Assembly (NCBI GenBank): GCA_026390275.1
Contig: JAPLGF010000056.1
Location: 1 to 20,608, forward strand
Origin: Candidatus Atribacteria bacterium
GTDB taxonomy: Bacteria > Atribacterota > Atribacteria > Atribacterales > Atribacteraceae
Length of the DNA stretch: 20,608 bases
Direction: 5' to 3'
Shown: positions 14,081-20,608 of the stretch, piece after piece
Numbering within the stretch: the stretch's first letter is position 1
Layout of the letters: every line of letters starts with the position of its first letter
The notes under the pieces: generated by a model
The model's input: the letters and a program-made list of their open reading frames with translations, nothing else
Told to the model about the DNA's origin: nothing
Databases searched by the model: none
Made by a program: the position numbers and the translations under genes

Positions 14081-14317
14081 ATGATGAGAACCACACATCG
14101 TATTATTATTGGTGACTCCCGATGGATGAAAGAAGTAACGGATGAATCCGTTCATCTGATAGTAACTTCTCCACCCTACTGGCAATTAAAAGAGATTCTG
14201 AAGATTGGTTATGAGTTTATACTTCTTTTCAAGAAATATGGATCTCCACCGAAAGTGAATAAAGAGGTGAAGGAAAAATCCATACTCACTTTGGATGAAT
14301 GGAATTATCAAATTTGA
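14081..14317 (+). pseudogene. remnant of a DNA (cytosine-N4/adenine-N6) methyltransferase with internal deletion
   Basis: The 78-residue frame starts like an N6_N4_Mtase (PF01555) enzyme: HRIIIGDSRWMKEVTDESVH, then the catalytic motif TSPPYW. Directly after SPPYWQLK it continues EILKIGYEFILLFKKYG and a Lys-rich stretch ending LTLDEWNYQI. In intact relatives that segment lies about 100 residues later, after the middle of the catalytic domain. The C-terminal part with the AdoMet-binding DPFxGSGT motif is absent. The fusion is therefore an in-frame internal deletion plus a C-terminal truncation. There is no good Shine-Dalgarno. It should be inactive as a methylase, and no restriction endonuclease is nearby. 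Confidence 0.75.
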
Positions 14318-14542
14318 TTCAATTCAATACCATCATAATAATAATCTTCTTGGCTACCTTTATCTGTGGAATAAGACCTTTTTAAATACTCATTTAATTA
14401 AACGGGGTGGGCTGATGTTGATATTTCTATAGATTACCGGTATAAGTCAAAATTCTTGAAAGAAAGGGAACAGAGTATTATCCAGGGAATGGATTCTCAG
14501 TCAGGCTATGAAAAACAACCACTTATTTGTGGTGATGAATAA
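14298..14542 (+). pseudogene. remnant of a staphylococcal-nuclease-like (SNase) protein, frameshifted
   Basis: Two frames read like the C-terminal half of a thermonuclease/SNase domain. From about 14310 the first gives KFDSIQYHHNNNLLGYLYLW, then NKTFLNTHLIKRG, matching the family pattern in which (Y/R)LLGYVYL is followed by GTFVNAxLIRxG. At the CGGGGTGGGC run near 14403-14412 the frame shifts by one base, and the second (to stop 14540-14542) continues WADVDISIDYRYKSKFLKE and beyond, matching the usual GYAxV...F..lE.eA segment. The N-terminal half with the first catalytic arginine is missing. It abuts the methyltransferase remnant, so two broken genes have been joined. The product cannot be an active nuclease. 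Confidence 0.55.
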
Positions 14543-14568
14543 TACTTGAAAAGTCAAGGAGGACCCCC

Positions 14569-15207
14569 ATGTTTACCGATGATTCAAAGGTGGTTTTGTG
14601 TTTTGGCGATTCATTGACCTGGGGATGGGACCCAGTTACCCGGGGGAGGTTTTCGTTTTCGAAGCGATGGACGGGAGTTTTGCAGAGGGAATTGGGAGAG
14701 GGGTATCGGATCATCGAAGAAGGATTGAATGGACGAACCACAATGTGGGATGATCCGATTGAAGGAGAAAAAAATGGAAAGGAATATCTGGTTCCCTGTC
14801 TCGAATCTCAGATGCCCATTGATCTCGTGATCATCATGTTGGGGACGAATGACATGAAGGAGCGTTTCGCTCTTTCTGCTTTTGATATTGCTGCCAGTGC
14901 TGATGCCTTAGCTCAGATAGTACAAAGGAGCAGAGCGGGGCGGAATGGAGAATCGCCGAAAGTATTACTGGTTGCTCCACCACCCGTAGGGAAACTCACT
15001 GATTGGGCGGAGATGATGGAGGGAGCAATGGAAAAATCTTTGAAAATCGGACGTTACTATGAAATCAACGCCCGGAATCATGGTTTTCATTTTTTGGATG
15101 CCGGGAAGATCGTAAAGAGCAGTGATTTAGATGGTCTTCATTGGGAAGCGGAGGAAAATCTCAAATTCGGGAAAACAGTTGCCACTAAAGTACGTGAGAT
15201 AGTGTAG
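14569..15207 (+). CDS. SGNH/GDSL hydrolase, arylesterase/acyltransferase-like
   Basis: This 212-residue enzyme belongs to the SGNH/GDSL superfamily and should hydrolyse esters, possibly also transferring acyl groups. Block I is CFGDSLTWGW with nucleophile S15; the Gly of block II lies in EGLNGRTT (51-58); block III is LGTND (91-95); block V is DGLHW with D188 and H191 completing the triad. The arrangement GDSLTWG, EEGLxxRTT, DLVIIMLGTND closely resembles the arylesterase/acyltransferase of Mycobacterium smegmatis (MsAcT). There is no signal peptide, so it is cytoplasmic. AAGGAGGA lies before ATG 14569. The lipoprotein hydrolase that follows begins within 25 bp, so the two are likely co-transcribed. 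Confidence 0.9.
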   Translation: MFTDDSKVVLCFGDSLTWGWDPVTRGRFSFSKRWTGVLQRELGEGYRIIEEGLNGRTTMWDDPIEGEKNGKEYLVPCLESQMPIDLVIIMLGTNDMKERFALSAFDIAASADALAQIVQRSRAGRNGESPKVLLVAPPPVGKLTDWAEMMEGAMEKSLKIGRYYEINARNHGFHFLDAGKIVKSSDLDGLHWEAEENLKFGKTVATKVREIV

Positions 15208-15231
15208 TTGAGTGATCAGGTAACCATACCA

Positions 15232-16518
15232 ATGGATAAAGTGAATTCTCGATGGGCGAAAACACAGAGGGGACTACTGGTTGGATTATCCCTCACCCTA
15301 TCTCTTTTTTTTCTGTCCGGTTGTATTGGGATCATCAATATTGGTGATACCACCAACAGTTTTTCCGGATTTTGGGAGGGTATGCCAGCATATGACCGGG
15401 ATCCCACGGATGCGGATGAGAGTGAGAAGCCGGAATATATTTTTTACCTCCGAATCAATCAAGTGGGGACCAGGGTGTTCGGACAGCTCTCCCGAGTGAC
15501 CTCCAGTGGTTTCCTGGAAGGAAGCCTTTCTGGACAAAGAAAAGAAGCCACCATTGAATTTGTGGCAAAATTTAAAGACGAATCGATTACCTTTACTGGG
15601 TCATGGCTCAATGACCGAAGGGGATGGGTAGGAAAATGGGTGAGTGATCAGGGTGATTCCGGTGAAGCAATATTTCTCTCCAAAACCGTTGATTTAAACC
15701 AGATAAAGGGCATATTCGGGAATAAGAACGAATTGATTTTTAAGGGAGGGAACGGTCAACCCGTCATTTTTGTCCATGGGATCATGAGTGATGGATCCAG
15801 ATGGGATAAGTCTTTAGAACAACTCCAGGCACACAACTATTTTGAAGATCATCAGGTGTGGGTGTTCCAGTACAACTGGAGGGATCCAATAGTATTGAAT
15901 GGAGAGGATTTCTTAAAGAGATTGAATGAAGCAGGGATCCATGATCCGGTTATTGTGGCTCATTCCATGGGTGGTCTGGTGTCTCGTTCCTGTATAGCAC
16001 AGGGAGGAGAGATAGAAAGACTCATCACGTTAGGAACACCTCATAATGGAACACCACTCGCAAATTTTGGAGCTTTACTTCTTGGTTCCAGTAATTTTGG
16101 GGAGTGGGTACAGAACGTTCTTTTCCCTGGTCTCTCCGATATGAAAGAAACATCCTCCTTTATTGCTGACCTGAACTCGAATCAACGTGATATTCAACAA
16201 CGGGAGAAATACGTCGTCTTCAGTGGGGGGATGTCCTGTTATATTGTCGCTCGAAATGTATGTTTAGAAAACGGTTGTGATCAACGGGCGGTGTGGGCAT
16301 GGATGCGAAGCGATTATGATGACGCGCTTGCGAAGATGTGTTTTCGGATGATACCAGGGAAGAACGATGGGTATGTCCCGGAATCTTCTGCCCTTTTTGA
16401 AAACGGCGGGATCGCGGAGAAAAATCAGAACAAACTCCCTGGGTATTTAGAACACACCCAGATTACCGATCCGGATAAATCACCAGATTTTTTTTCCTAT
16501 CTTCTCCTGCAGGATTAA
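15232..16518 (+). CDS. lipoprotein alpha/beta-hydrolase (lipase/PGAP1-like)
   Basis: This 428-residue protein starts with a lipoprotein signal: a basic stretch (RWAKTQRG), a hydrophobic core and lipobox FLSGC with the lipidated Cys at 31. Residues 32-165 form a beta-rich region (SGFWEGM, GQLSRV, FTGSWLNDRRGWVGKW) of no named family that I recognise. From about 177 comes an alpha/beta-hydrolase: VIFVHGIMSDGSRW, VIVAHSMGGLVSRS with nucleophile S245, ITLGTPHNGTPLA, and a late LEHTQI that may give the catalytic His. It is probably an extracytoplasmic lipase or esterase. ATG 15232 is chosen because the signal then has normal length; a TTG at 15208 directly abutting the previous stop would add 8 residues. 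It is paired with the SGNH hydrolase upstream. Confidence 0.82.
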   Translation: MDKVNSRWAKTQRGLLVGLSLTLSLFFLSGCIGIINIGDTTNSFSGFWEGMPAYDRDPTDADESEKPEYIFYLRINQVGTRVFGQLSRVTSSGFLEGSLSGQRKEATIEFVAKFKDESITFTGSWLNDRRGWVGKWVSDQGDSGEAIFLSKTVDLNQIKGIFGNKNELIFKGGNGQPVIFVHGIMSDGSRWDKSLEQLQAHNYFEDHQVWVFQYNWRDPIVLNGEDFLKRLNEAGIHDPVIVAHSMGGLVSRSCIAQGGEIERLITLGTPHNGTPLANFGALLLGSSNFGEWVQNVLFPGLSDMKETSSFIADLNSNQRDIQQREKYVVFSGGMSCYIVARNVCLENGCDQRAVWAWMRSDYDDALAKMCFRMIPGKNDGYVPESSALFENGGIAEKNQNKLPGYLEHTQITDPDKSPDFFSYLLLQD

Positions 16519-16544
16519 CGGGAGGTGAAGGCATCACCTCCCGT
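16518..16544. terminator. terminator-like hairpin between convergent genes
   Basis: ACGGGAGGTGA (16518-16528) and TCACCTCCCGT (16534-16544) form an 11-bp perfect stem with a 5-nt loop. An AT-rich tract ending in TTTT follows on the plus strand (16545-16554). It overlaps the stop codon of the lipoprotein hydrolase and lies just beyond the stop of the minus-strand lipoprotein gene, so it may serve both. Confidence 0.75.
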
Positions 16545-16552
16545 ATAATATT

Positions 16553-16948
16553 TTACAACTGCAGAGTGCTGCTCACGGTATCCTGCATCCCGTTTTGGTA
16601 TACTCCGGTCACAGTGATTTTTACTGAATCCAGGAGGTTTCCAGCTAAGGCAAGGTATGGAACGGTGATTTCCTTTACGACGGAAGCTCCAGGCTGAACA
16701 ATCCATTCTCCGGTCAGTGGAACCGGGACAGAATCACGACAAATTCCTCCCTTAAAGCAGATTTTAGCTGATACAGTTTGGACGGTGAAACTTCGGGTAC
16801 TGGTATTACCCATGGTAAGCTTGAGATTCAAGGTGGTTTCGGTGACGGCGGTTTTTTCCAGGGTGAAGTAAAATCCGGTCTGAGCAACAGCACCGCATCC
16901 CGCTAAGAAAAGTGTGACGATAGCCAATGCAAACACGGTTCTTTTCAT
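16553..16948 (-). CDS. small lipoprotein of unknown function
   Basis: This 131-residue protein begins MKRTVFALAIVTLFLAGC, a clear lipoprotein signal with the lipidated Cys at 18. The mature part is predicted beta-rich, alternating polar and hydrophobic residues (TTLNLKLTMGNTSTRSFTV, VVKEITVPYL, SVKITVTGVYQNGM). The layout loosely recalls the LEA14/WHy-type beta-sandwich, but I cannot assign it. There are two further cysteines in CFKGGIC. ATG 16948 is chosen over 16954 because GGAGG is then 7 nt away. It is convergent with the lipoprotein hydrolase and divergent from the next gene. Confidence 0.75.
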   Translation of the reverse strand: MKRTVFALAIVTLFLAGCGAVAQTGFYFTLEKTAVTETTLNLKLTMGNTSTRSFTVQTVSAKICFKGGICRDSVPVPLTGEWIVQPGASVVKEITVPYLALAGNLLDSVKITVTGVYQNGMQDTVSSTLQL

Positions 16949-17149
16949 TTCCATCCCTCCGAAGTGTGTAAAAAAAGATAGTTTATCTTACATCTCTTGA
17001 TACAATTCATCGGTATTTCATCGAAGGACTTTAACCCTTTGGATCTCCCCTTTCAAAATATCTATAACCTCTTTTTTTTCCTTTTTGAATACGATAAAAA
17101 TGAAAAATATTGTATCATGGAAAAGATATTCTTTTGGAGGAGGATGAGT

Positions 17150-17650
17150 ATGATAGCTTATCATGAGGTACAGCGTTTTAAACAGACCTGGTTCTGGTTG
17201 CTGATCCTGGTCGCCCCAATCATGGTGTGGTTTGGGATGATTCGACAACTGGTCTGGGGACGACCGTTTGGAAATCACCCCCTGTCCGATACCGGAATGC
17301 TCATCTTTGGTTTGGCTTTGGGAATTGGATTCCCGCTCTTTTTTCTCTCCTCATCACTCACTACGGAAGTTCGTTCAGAAGGCATTTTCTACCGCTATTT
17401 TCCCTTCCATCTTTCTTTTAAATCTTTTCCCTATTCCGAAATCACTCACCTGGAAGTCATCACTTTTCACCCCTTGAGAGATTTTGGAGGATGGGGCTTG
17501 AAACTTGGCCGTTTGGGAATGAGTTATACCGTTTACGGAAATCAAGGAGTTCGATTTGTTCTGCGAAGTGGAAAGGTAATTGTGATCGGGAGTCAAAAAC
17601 CCCGGGAATTCCACCAGGCTGTTACCCAGATATTGGGTATCAATATCTAA
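17150..17650 (+). CDS. DUF6141-like membrane protein
   Basis: This 166-residue protein has two hydrophobic segments in its first half (about 11-30 and 49-70) and a polar beta-rich C-terminal half. It matches, from memory, the DUF6141 pattern: EVQRFKQTWFW, GRPFGNHPLSD, GIGFPLFF, TEVRSEGIFYRYFPFHLSF, HPLRDFGGWGLK, GNQGVRFVLRSGK and IGSQKPREF. The function of the family is unknown. The C-terminal half resembles PH-like domains that end in a GSQxPxE motif. ATG 17150 is chosen because GGAGGAGG is 6 nt away; an upstream frame start at 16997 has no Shine-Dalgarno. It is monocistronic by spacing. Confidence 0.75.
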   Translation: MIAYHEVQRFKQTWFWLLILVAPIMVWFGMIRQLVWGRPFGNHPLSDTGMLIFGLALGIGFPLFFLSSSLTTEVRSEGIFYRYFPFHLSFKSFPYSEITHLEVITFHPLRDFGGWGLKLGRLGMSYTVYGNQGVRFVLRSGKVIVIGSQKPREFHQAVTQILGINI

Positions 17651-17701
17651 CCGTTCCATAAGAGAGTATTCAATATAATATCTTTTCTTCTCCTTGATGA
17701 A

Positions 17702-17730
17702 TTGACAAAGATTTTGAGTTATGTTATTTT
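17702..17730 (+). promoter_or_regulatory. sigma70-like promoter of the second ABC operon
   Basis: A perfect TTGACA (17702-17707) is followed after 17 nt by TATTTT (17725-17730). It points into the ATPase gene starting at 17808, with a leader of about 70 nt that carries an operator-like palindrome. Confidence 0.6.
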
Positions 17731-17744
17731 TTTGAAAATGGTTA

Positions 17745-17758
17745 TGGTAACGTTTGCA
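17745..17758 (+). promoter_or_regulatory. LacI-type operator candidate for the second ABC operon
   Basis: TGGTAACGTTTGCA is a 14-bp quasi-palindrome centred on AACGTT, the usual core of LacI/GalR and CcpA-like operators. It lies about 8-21 nt after the expected transcription start. No regulator gene adjoins it in the window, so the cognate repressor must be elsewhere. Confidence 0.5.
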
Positions 17759-17807
17759 GAGCATTGTATACTTCTTACTTAAATACTGAACCATTTCTGG
17801 TGGCGAG

Positions 17808-19298
17808 ATGCCTGATCTCTTGTACATGGAAAAAATCAATAAATCATTCTTTGGGGTCAAGGTACTCAATGATGTTTCTTTCCGGTTACAGAAAGGAGAA
17901 GTCCATGTTATTCTGGGAGAAAACGGAGCTGGAAAGTCAACACTGATCAAGATCTTGAGTGGTGCCTACACCCTGGATACCGGTAAGATTTTTATTGAAG
18001 GAAAAGAAATTAACATGGGTTCCTACGGTCCAGAAGTGGCTGCTCAACTGGGTGTTTCCACCATCTATCAGAACTTTCACCTGGTTCCTCATTTAACGGT
18101 TGCCGAGAATATTTCACTGTCCAACTTCCCCGGGAAACGGGGTTTTATTAGTTGGAAAACAGTTGGCCAGAAGGCCAAAACCGTGCTGGATGATATCCAT
18201 TTCTCTCTTGATCCCAATCTTCCGGTGAAAAAACTCAGTGTCTCTCAAAAACAAATGTTGGAAATTGCCATTGCCCTCTCCAAAAATGCTAGGATCATTA
18301 TCATGGACGAACCTACTGCTGCCATCAGCAAACGAGAAGTGGAGACCCTCTTCCAGCTCATCGAAGAGATTAAGAAAAAAGGGGTGGGGATCATTTATAT
18401 TTCCCACAAACTGGAGGAGATCAGGATTATTGGGGATACAATTACCGTTTTGCGAGATGGGCGAGACGTGGGAACTCTGTCCGTCCAAAATGTGGATTTG
18501 AACGAAGTGGTTAACCTGATGATCGGGAAAGAAGTGAAATCCACTCCGCGAACGCTTCGAACCATCGGGGAGGAACCCTTCTTTCAATGTGATACGCTTT
18601 CCATTTCGGGATCATTCCATAACATCAGCTTCACGGTGCATAAGGGTGAAATTTTGGGTCTCACCGGGTTGGTTGGTTCCGGAAAAACTGAGCTGGCACG
18701 AGCTATTTTCGGAATTGATCGTTTTCTTTCGGGAGAAATTTCCCTGAATCATCAGTCCGTTCATATCGTGAATCCGAAGAAAGCTGTTCAGTATGGGATC
18801 GGGTATCTTCCGGAAGATCGAGATGTTTCTGGTCTCTGTCTCAATATGCCGGTGAAAGATAACATTACCCTGGTTTTTTTGGCCAAACTGAAGAGCCTGA
18901 TTTTTAGTACCATGAAAGAGAGGAAACAGGCTAATCAGTACATTGGAAATTTAAAAATCAAAGTGACCGACATGTCCCAACAGGTCAAGTACCTCAGTGG
19001 GGGAAACAAACAGAAGGTCATTTTTGCCAAGTGGCTTGCCGCCCATTGCCAGTTCTTAGTTTTAGATGAGCCAACTATTGGGATTGACGTGGGAGCGCGG
19101 GAAGAAATTTATAACCTCATCTATGATTTTGTCAAAACCGGTCATAATGCTGTTTTGTTCATTTCCAGTGATATTCCCGAGATTCTCACCATTTCAGACC
19201 GGATCCTGGTGATGTCCCGGGGACAGATTGTTTCCGAGTTGGATCCTCACCTCACCACCAAACAGGAAGTTATGACACGTTGTTTGAATCTGAAATAA
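17808..19298 (+). CDS. ribose/xylose-type ABC importer ATP-binding protein (two ATPase domains)
   Basis: This 496-residue protein is the double-domain ATPase of the RbsA/XylG/MglA group, powering monosaccharide-type import from the cytoplasmic side. Domain 1 has Walker A GENGAGKST (37-45), signature LSVSQKQ (143-149), Walker B IIIMDEPT (163-170) and the switch His at 200 (ISHKLEE). Domain 2 has GLVGSGKTE (287-295), LPEDRDVSGL near 334-343, signature LSGGNKQ (396-402) and FLVLDEPTIGIDVGA (416-430). Unlike the usual arrangement for this group, domain 2 has a complete Walker A lysine. ATG 17808 has only a weak Shine-Dalgarno; ATG 17826 (MEKINKSF) is a possible alternative. The sugar is unknown: ribose, xylose, galactose and AI-2 systems all look alike here. 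Confidence 0.93.
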   Translation: MPDLLYMEKINKSFFGVKVLNDVSFRLQKGEVHVILGENGAGKSTLIKILSGAYTLDTGKIFIEGKEINMGSYGPEVAAQLGVSTIYQNFHLVPHLTVAENISLSNFPGKRGFISWKTVGQKAKTVLDDIHFSLDPNLPVKKLSVSQKQMLEIAIALSKNARIIIMDEPTAAISKREVETLFQLIEEIKKKGVGIIYISHKLEEIRIIGDTITVLRDGRDVGTLSVQNVDLNEVVNLMIGKEVKSTPRTLRTIGEEPFFQCDTLSISGSFHNISFTVHKGEILGLTGLVGSGKTELARAIFGIDRFLSGEISLNHQSVHIVNPKKAVQYGIGYLPEDRDVSGLCLNMPVKDNITLVFLAKLKSLIFSTMKERKQANQYIGNLKIKVTDMSQQVKYLSGGNKQKVIFAKWLAAHCQFLVLDEPTIGIDVGAREEIYNLIYDFVKTGHNAVLFISSDIPEILTISDRILVMSRGQIVSELDPHLTTKQEVMTRCLNLK

Positions 19299-19320
19299 AA
19301 AAGATCTGAAATAAAAAAGG
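19289..19320. repeat. 16-bp tandem duplication across the ATPase gene stop
   Basis: TCTGAAATAAAAAAGA (19289-19304) is followed immediately by TCTGAAATAAAAAAGG (19305-19320), identical at 15 of 16 positions. The first copy holds the ATPase stop codon (19296-19298); the second supplies most of the spacer and leads into the permease Shine-Dalgarno. It looks like a recent slippage duplication. Confidence 0.8.
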
Positions 19321-19329
19321 GTTGAAACG

Positions 19330-20316
19330 ATGAGCGAACAGGAGACCGAGGGAAGAAAAAAGACCGGGCATGTTCTCAGTATTATTCAGAATTTGTATCG
19401 GCAGCAATCTCTTTCTATGTTGTTTATTTTGATTATCATGTGGTTTGTGCTGGCATTTTTGTCCCCCTATTTCTTCACCATTAACAACATATTCGAAATT
19501 ACCTTGCAGTCTGCTGTCATTGCTTTGATTGCTGCCGGAGAGTCTTTCGTCATTTTTTCTGGGGGAATTGATCTGTCGGTCGGTTCGGTGTTCGCTTTCG
19601 CGGCCATTGTAGGAGGGCTTGCTCTTCAATCCACCGGGAGTATTTTTCTTACCATTGTGGCAGCGATTTTAGCGGGTCTTTTTGCCGGTTTTTGCAATGG
19701 ACTGGCTATTATTAAATTGAAGATACCCCCTTTTGTTGCGACCCTGGGAATGATGGGTATCGCCCGGGGACTCGCTCTCATCCTTTGCAATGGTGTACCG
19801 ATTTATGGGCTTCCCGCGGGATACACCTGGATCGGTCAGGGACGAGTTGCCGGAATTGTCCCGGTTCCTACCCTGATCGTTATCTTTTTCTTTACGATTA
19901 TGTTTTTTGTTTTACGGAACACGCGTTTCGGGCGGTTCACCTATGCCATCGGGAGCAACACCGAAGCCACTCGTTTATCTGGAATTAACATATCATCAGT
20001 AATACTCGGAATCTACATGATTTCCGGAGCTTTTGCATCCATCGCTGCCGTCATTGAATCTGCTCGCCTGGGTACCATGCAACCGGCGGCGGGGAATGGA
20101 TACGAATTGCTGGCCATCGGGTCGGTTTTTATTGGAGGGGCCAGTATATTTGGTGGGGAAGGAAACATTTTTGCTTCTTTGATCGGTGCCCTCCTGGTCA
20201 CTACTATTCGCAATGGCCTCAATATTCTCGGTGTATCCGCTTTTTATCAGTATGTGGTGAACGGTCTCATCATCATCTTTGCCGTGGCGGCAGATCAGAT
20301 TCGGAGAAGTAAATAA
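19330..20316 (+). CDS. ribose/xylose-type ABC importer permease (RbsC-like)
   Basis: This 328-residue inner-membrane protein belongs to the BPD_transp_2 family, which forms a homodimeric channel with the ATPase upstream. Typical segments are SGGIDLSVGSVFAFAAIVGG (77-96), KIPPFVATLGMMGIARGLAL (131-150), RNTRFGRFTYAIGSNTEATR with LSGI following, and GSVFIGGASIFGGEGNI. About eight to ten hydrophobic helices are visible. ATG 19330 lies 31 bp after the ATPase stop, behind a weak AGGG Shine-Dalgarno. A hairpin and the binding-protein gene follow, so the operon order is ATPase, permease, binding protein, as in several RbsACB systems. Confidence 0.93.
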   Translation: MSEQETEGRKKTGHVLSIIQNLYRQQSLSMLFILIIMWFVLAFLSPYFFTINNIFEITLQSAVIALIAAGESFVIFSGGIDLSVGSVFAFAAIVGGLALQSTGSIFLTIVAAILAGLFAGFCNGLAIIKLKIPPFVATLGMMGIARGLALILCNGVPIYGLPAGYTWIGQGRVAGIVPVPTLIVIFFFTIMFFVLRNTRFGRFTYAIGSNTEATRLSGINISSVILGIYMISGAFASIAAVIESARLGTMQPAAGNGYELLAIGSVFIGGASIFGGEGNIFASLIGALLVTTIRNGLNILGVSAFYQYVVNGLIIIFAVAADQIRRSK

Positions 20317-20323
20317 TCGGAGA

Positions 20324-20349
20324 AAAATGGCTGGATAACCAGCTGTTTT
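20324..20349 (+). other. intercistronic hairpin before the binding-protein gene
   Basis: AAAATGGCTGG (20324-20334) pairs with CCAGCTGTTTT (20339-20349) over 11 bp, including two G-U wobbles, with an ATAA loop. It could act as a weak terminator with the 3' TTTT or as an mRNA-processing and stabilising stem protecting the binding-protein message. A strong AAGGAGG follows at 20361-20367. Confidence 0.55.
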
Positions 20350-20378
20350 AATATCATCACAAGGAGGTCGAAAGTGTT

Positions 20379-20608
20379 ATGAAAAAAGCCATTTGTCTGG
20401 TATCTGTTCTGGTGATTACTCTGCTTATCTTGGGGAGTGTGGCAGTGTCTTTGGCCCAGGATGGTAAGTCAGACACGATCATTTTCATCCCAAAATCCAC
20501 AGATGTTACCTACTGGCTCTTCTTGCGGAAGGGTGCTTCGGATAAGGCAAAGGAATTGGGGTATAAGATTTCTTATCAGGGTGTGGCCACCGAAGCAGAC
20601 GTAGCGGG
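20379..20608 (+). CDS. ribose/xylose-type periplasmic binding protein, N-terminal part (runs off right edge)
   Basis: The first 76 codons of the gene are present. Signal peptide MKKAICLVSVLVITLLILG runs to VSLAQ (cleavage expected near residue 27). The mature protein starts DTIIFIPKSTDVTYWLFLRK and GASDKAKELGYKISYQG, the first strand and helix of a Peripla_BP_4 domain, where the KG-A-xKAxELGxxI pattern is typical. ATG 20379 is preceded by AAGGAGG at 11 nt. It is the third gene of the ABC operon and should define the sugar specificity, but the diagnostic part lies outside the window. Confidence 0.9.
   Translation, partial: MKKAICLVSVLVITLLILGSVAVSLAQDGKSDTIIFIPKSTDVTYWLFLRKGASDKAKELGYKISYQGVATEADVA

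Noticed and set aside
17375..17950. 191-codon minus-strand frame spanning the DUF6141-like gene and the second operon promoter
   Set aside because: It overlaps two well-supported genes and a promoter on the other strand and has no recognisable motif.
1..20608. CRISPR array, tRNA or rRNA genes
   Set aside because: No regularly spaced identical repeats with unique spacers, no tRNA cloverleaf with GTTC-A-A loop context and no rRNA-like conserved stretch was found by eye.

Overview
The window reads as a chromosomal stretch of a free-living, probably anaerobic heterotrophic bacterium. It combines two ABC-type (sugar-like) importers, a stranded solute-binding protein, LacI-type regulation and an Amt/PII ammonium module. 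Shine-Dalgarno sites are strong (AAGGAGG, GGAGG), promoters are sigma70-like, and lipoprotein signal peptides are present. The gene mix (PF12831 FAD oxidoreductases, acetamidase/formamidase, paired sugar permeases) would suit Atribacterota- or Thermotogota-like lineages, but no rRNA or universal marker is present, so this placement is a low-confidence guess.

Region 1 (1-8467), visibly AT-rich. The left edge carries the start of an unidentified minus-strand gene, possibly a transposase. Next is a LacI-family regulator broken by a frameshift and a deletion of about 25 codons. Divergent from it is a plus-strand operon with its own promoter and a LacI-like operator: a secreted solute-binding protein, a 17-bp intercistronic hairpin, an acetamidase/formamidase-family hydrolase, two MalF/MalG-type permeases, and two tandem paralogous FAD-dependent oxidoreductases. 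No ATPase is encoded. The likely logic is uptake of an unknown carbohydrate-like or amide-bearing compound followed by hydrolysis and FAD-dependent oxidation.

Region 2 (8468-10540) is a rearranged zone. A 146-bp element bounded by 18-bp inverted repeats precedes a solute-binding protein that lacks a signal peptide and has no permeases. After it lie a truncated reading frame, short repeats, a REP-like palindrome and a 27-bp tandem palindromic repeat resembling a mobile-element end.

Region 3 (10344-12624) is an ammonium module: a promoter followed at once by an intrinsic terminator (possible attenuator), amt, a PII gene overlapping it by 14 bp, and a large structured terminator.

Region 4 (12681-17650) is mixed. 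It holds an NRAMP metal transporter (minus strand), remnants of a DNA methyltransferase and a staphylococcal-nuclease-like protein, an SGNH arylesterase-like hydrolase, a lipoprotein alpha/beta-hydrolase, a small lipoprotein (minus strand) and a DUF6141-like membrane protein.

Region 5 (17702-20608, runs off the edge) is a ribose/xylose-type ABC importer operon: promoter with LacI-like operator, double-domain ATPase, permease, hairpin, and the start of the periplasmic binding protein.
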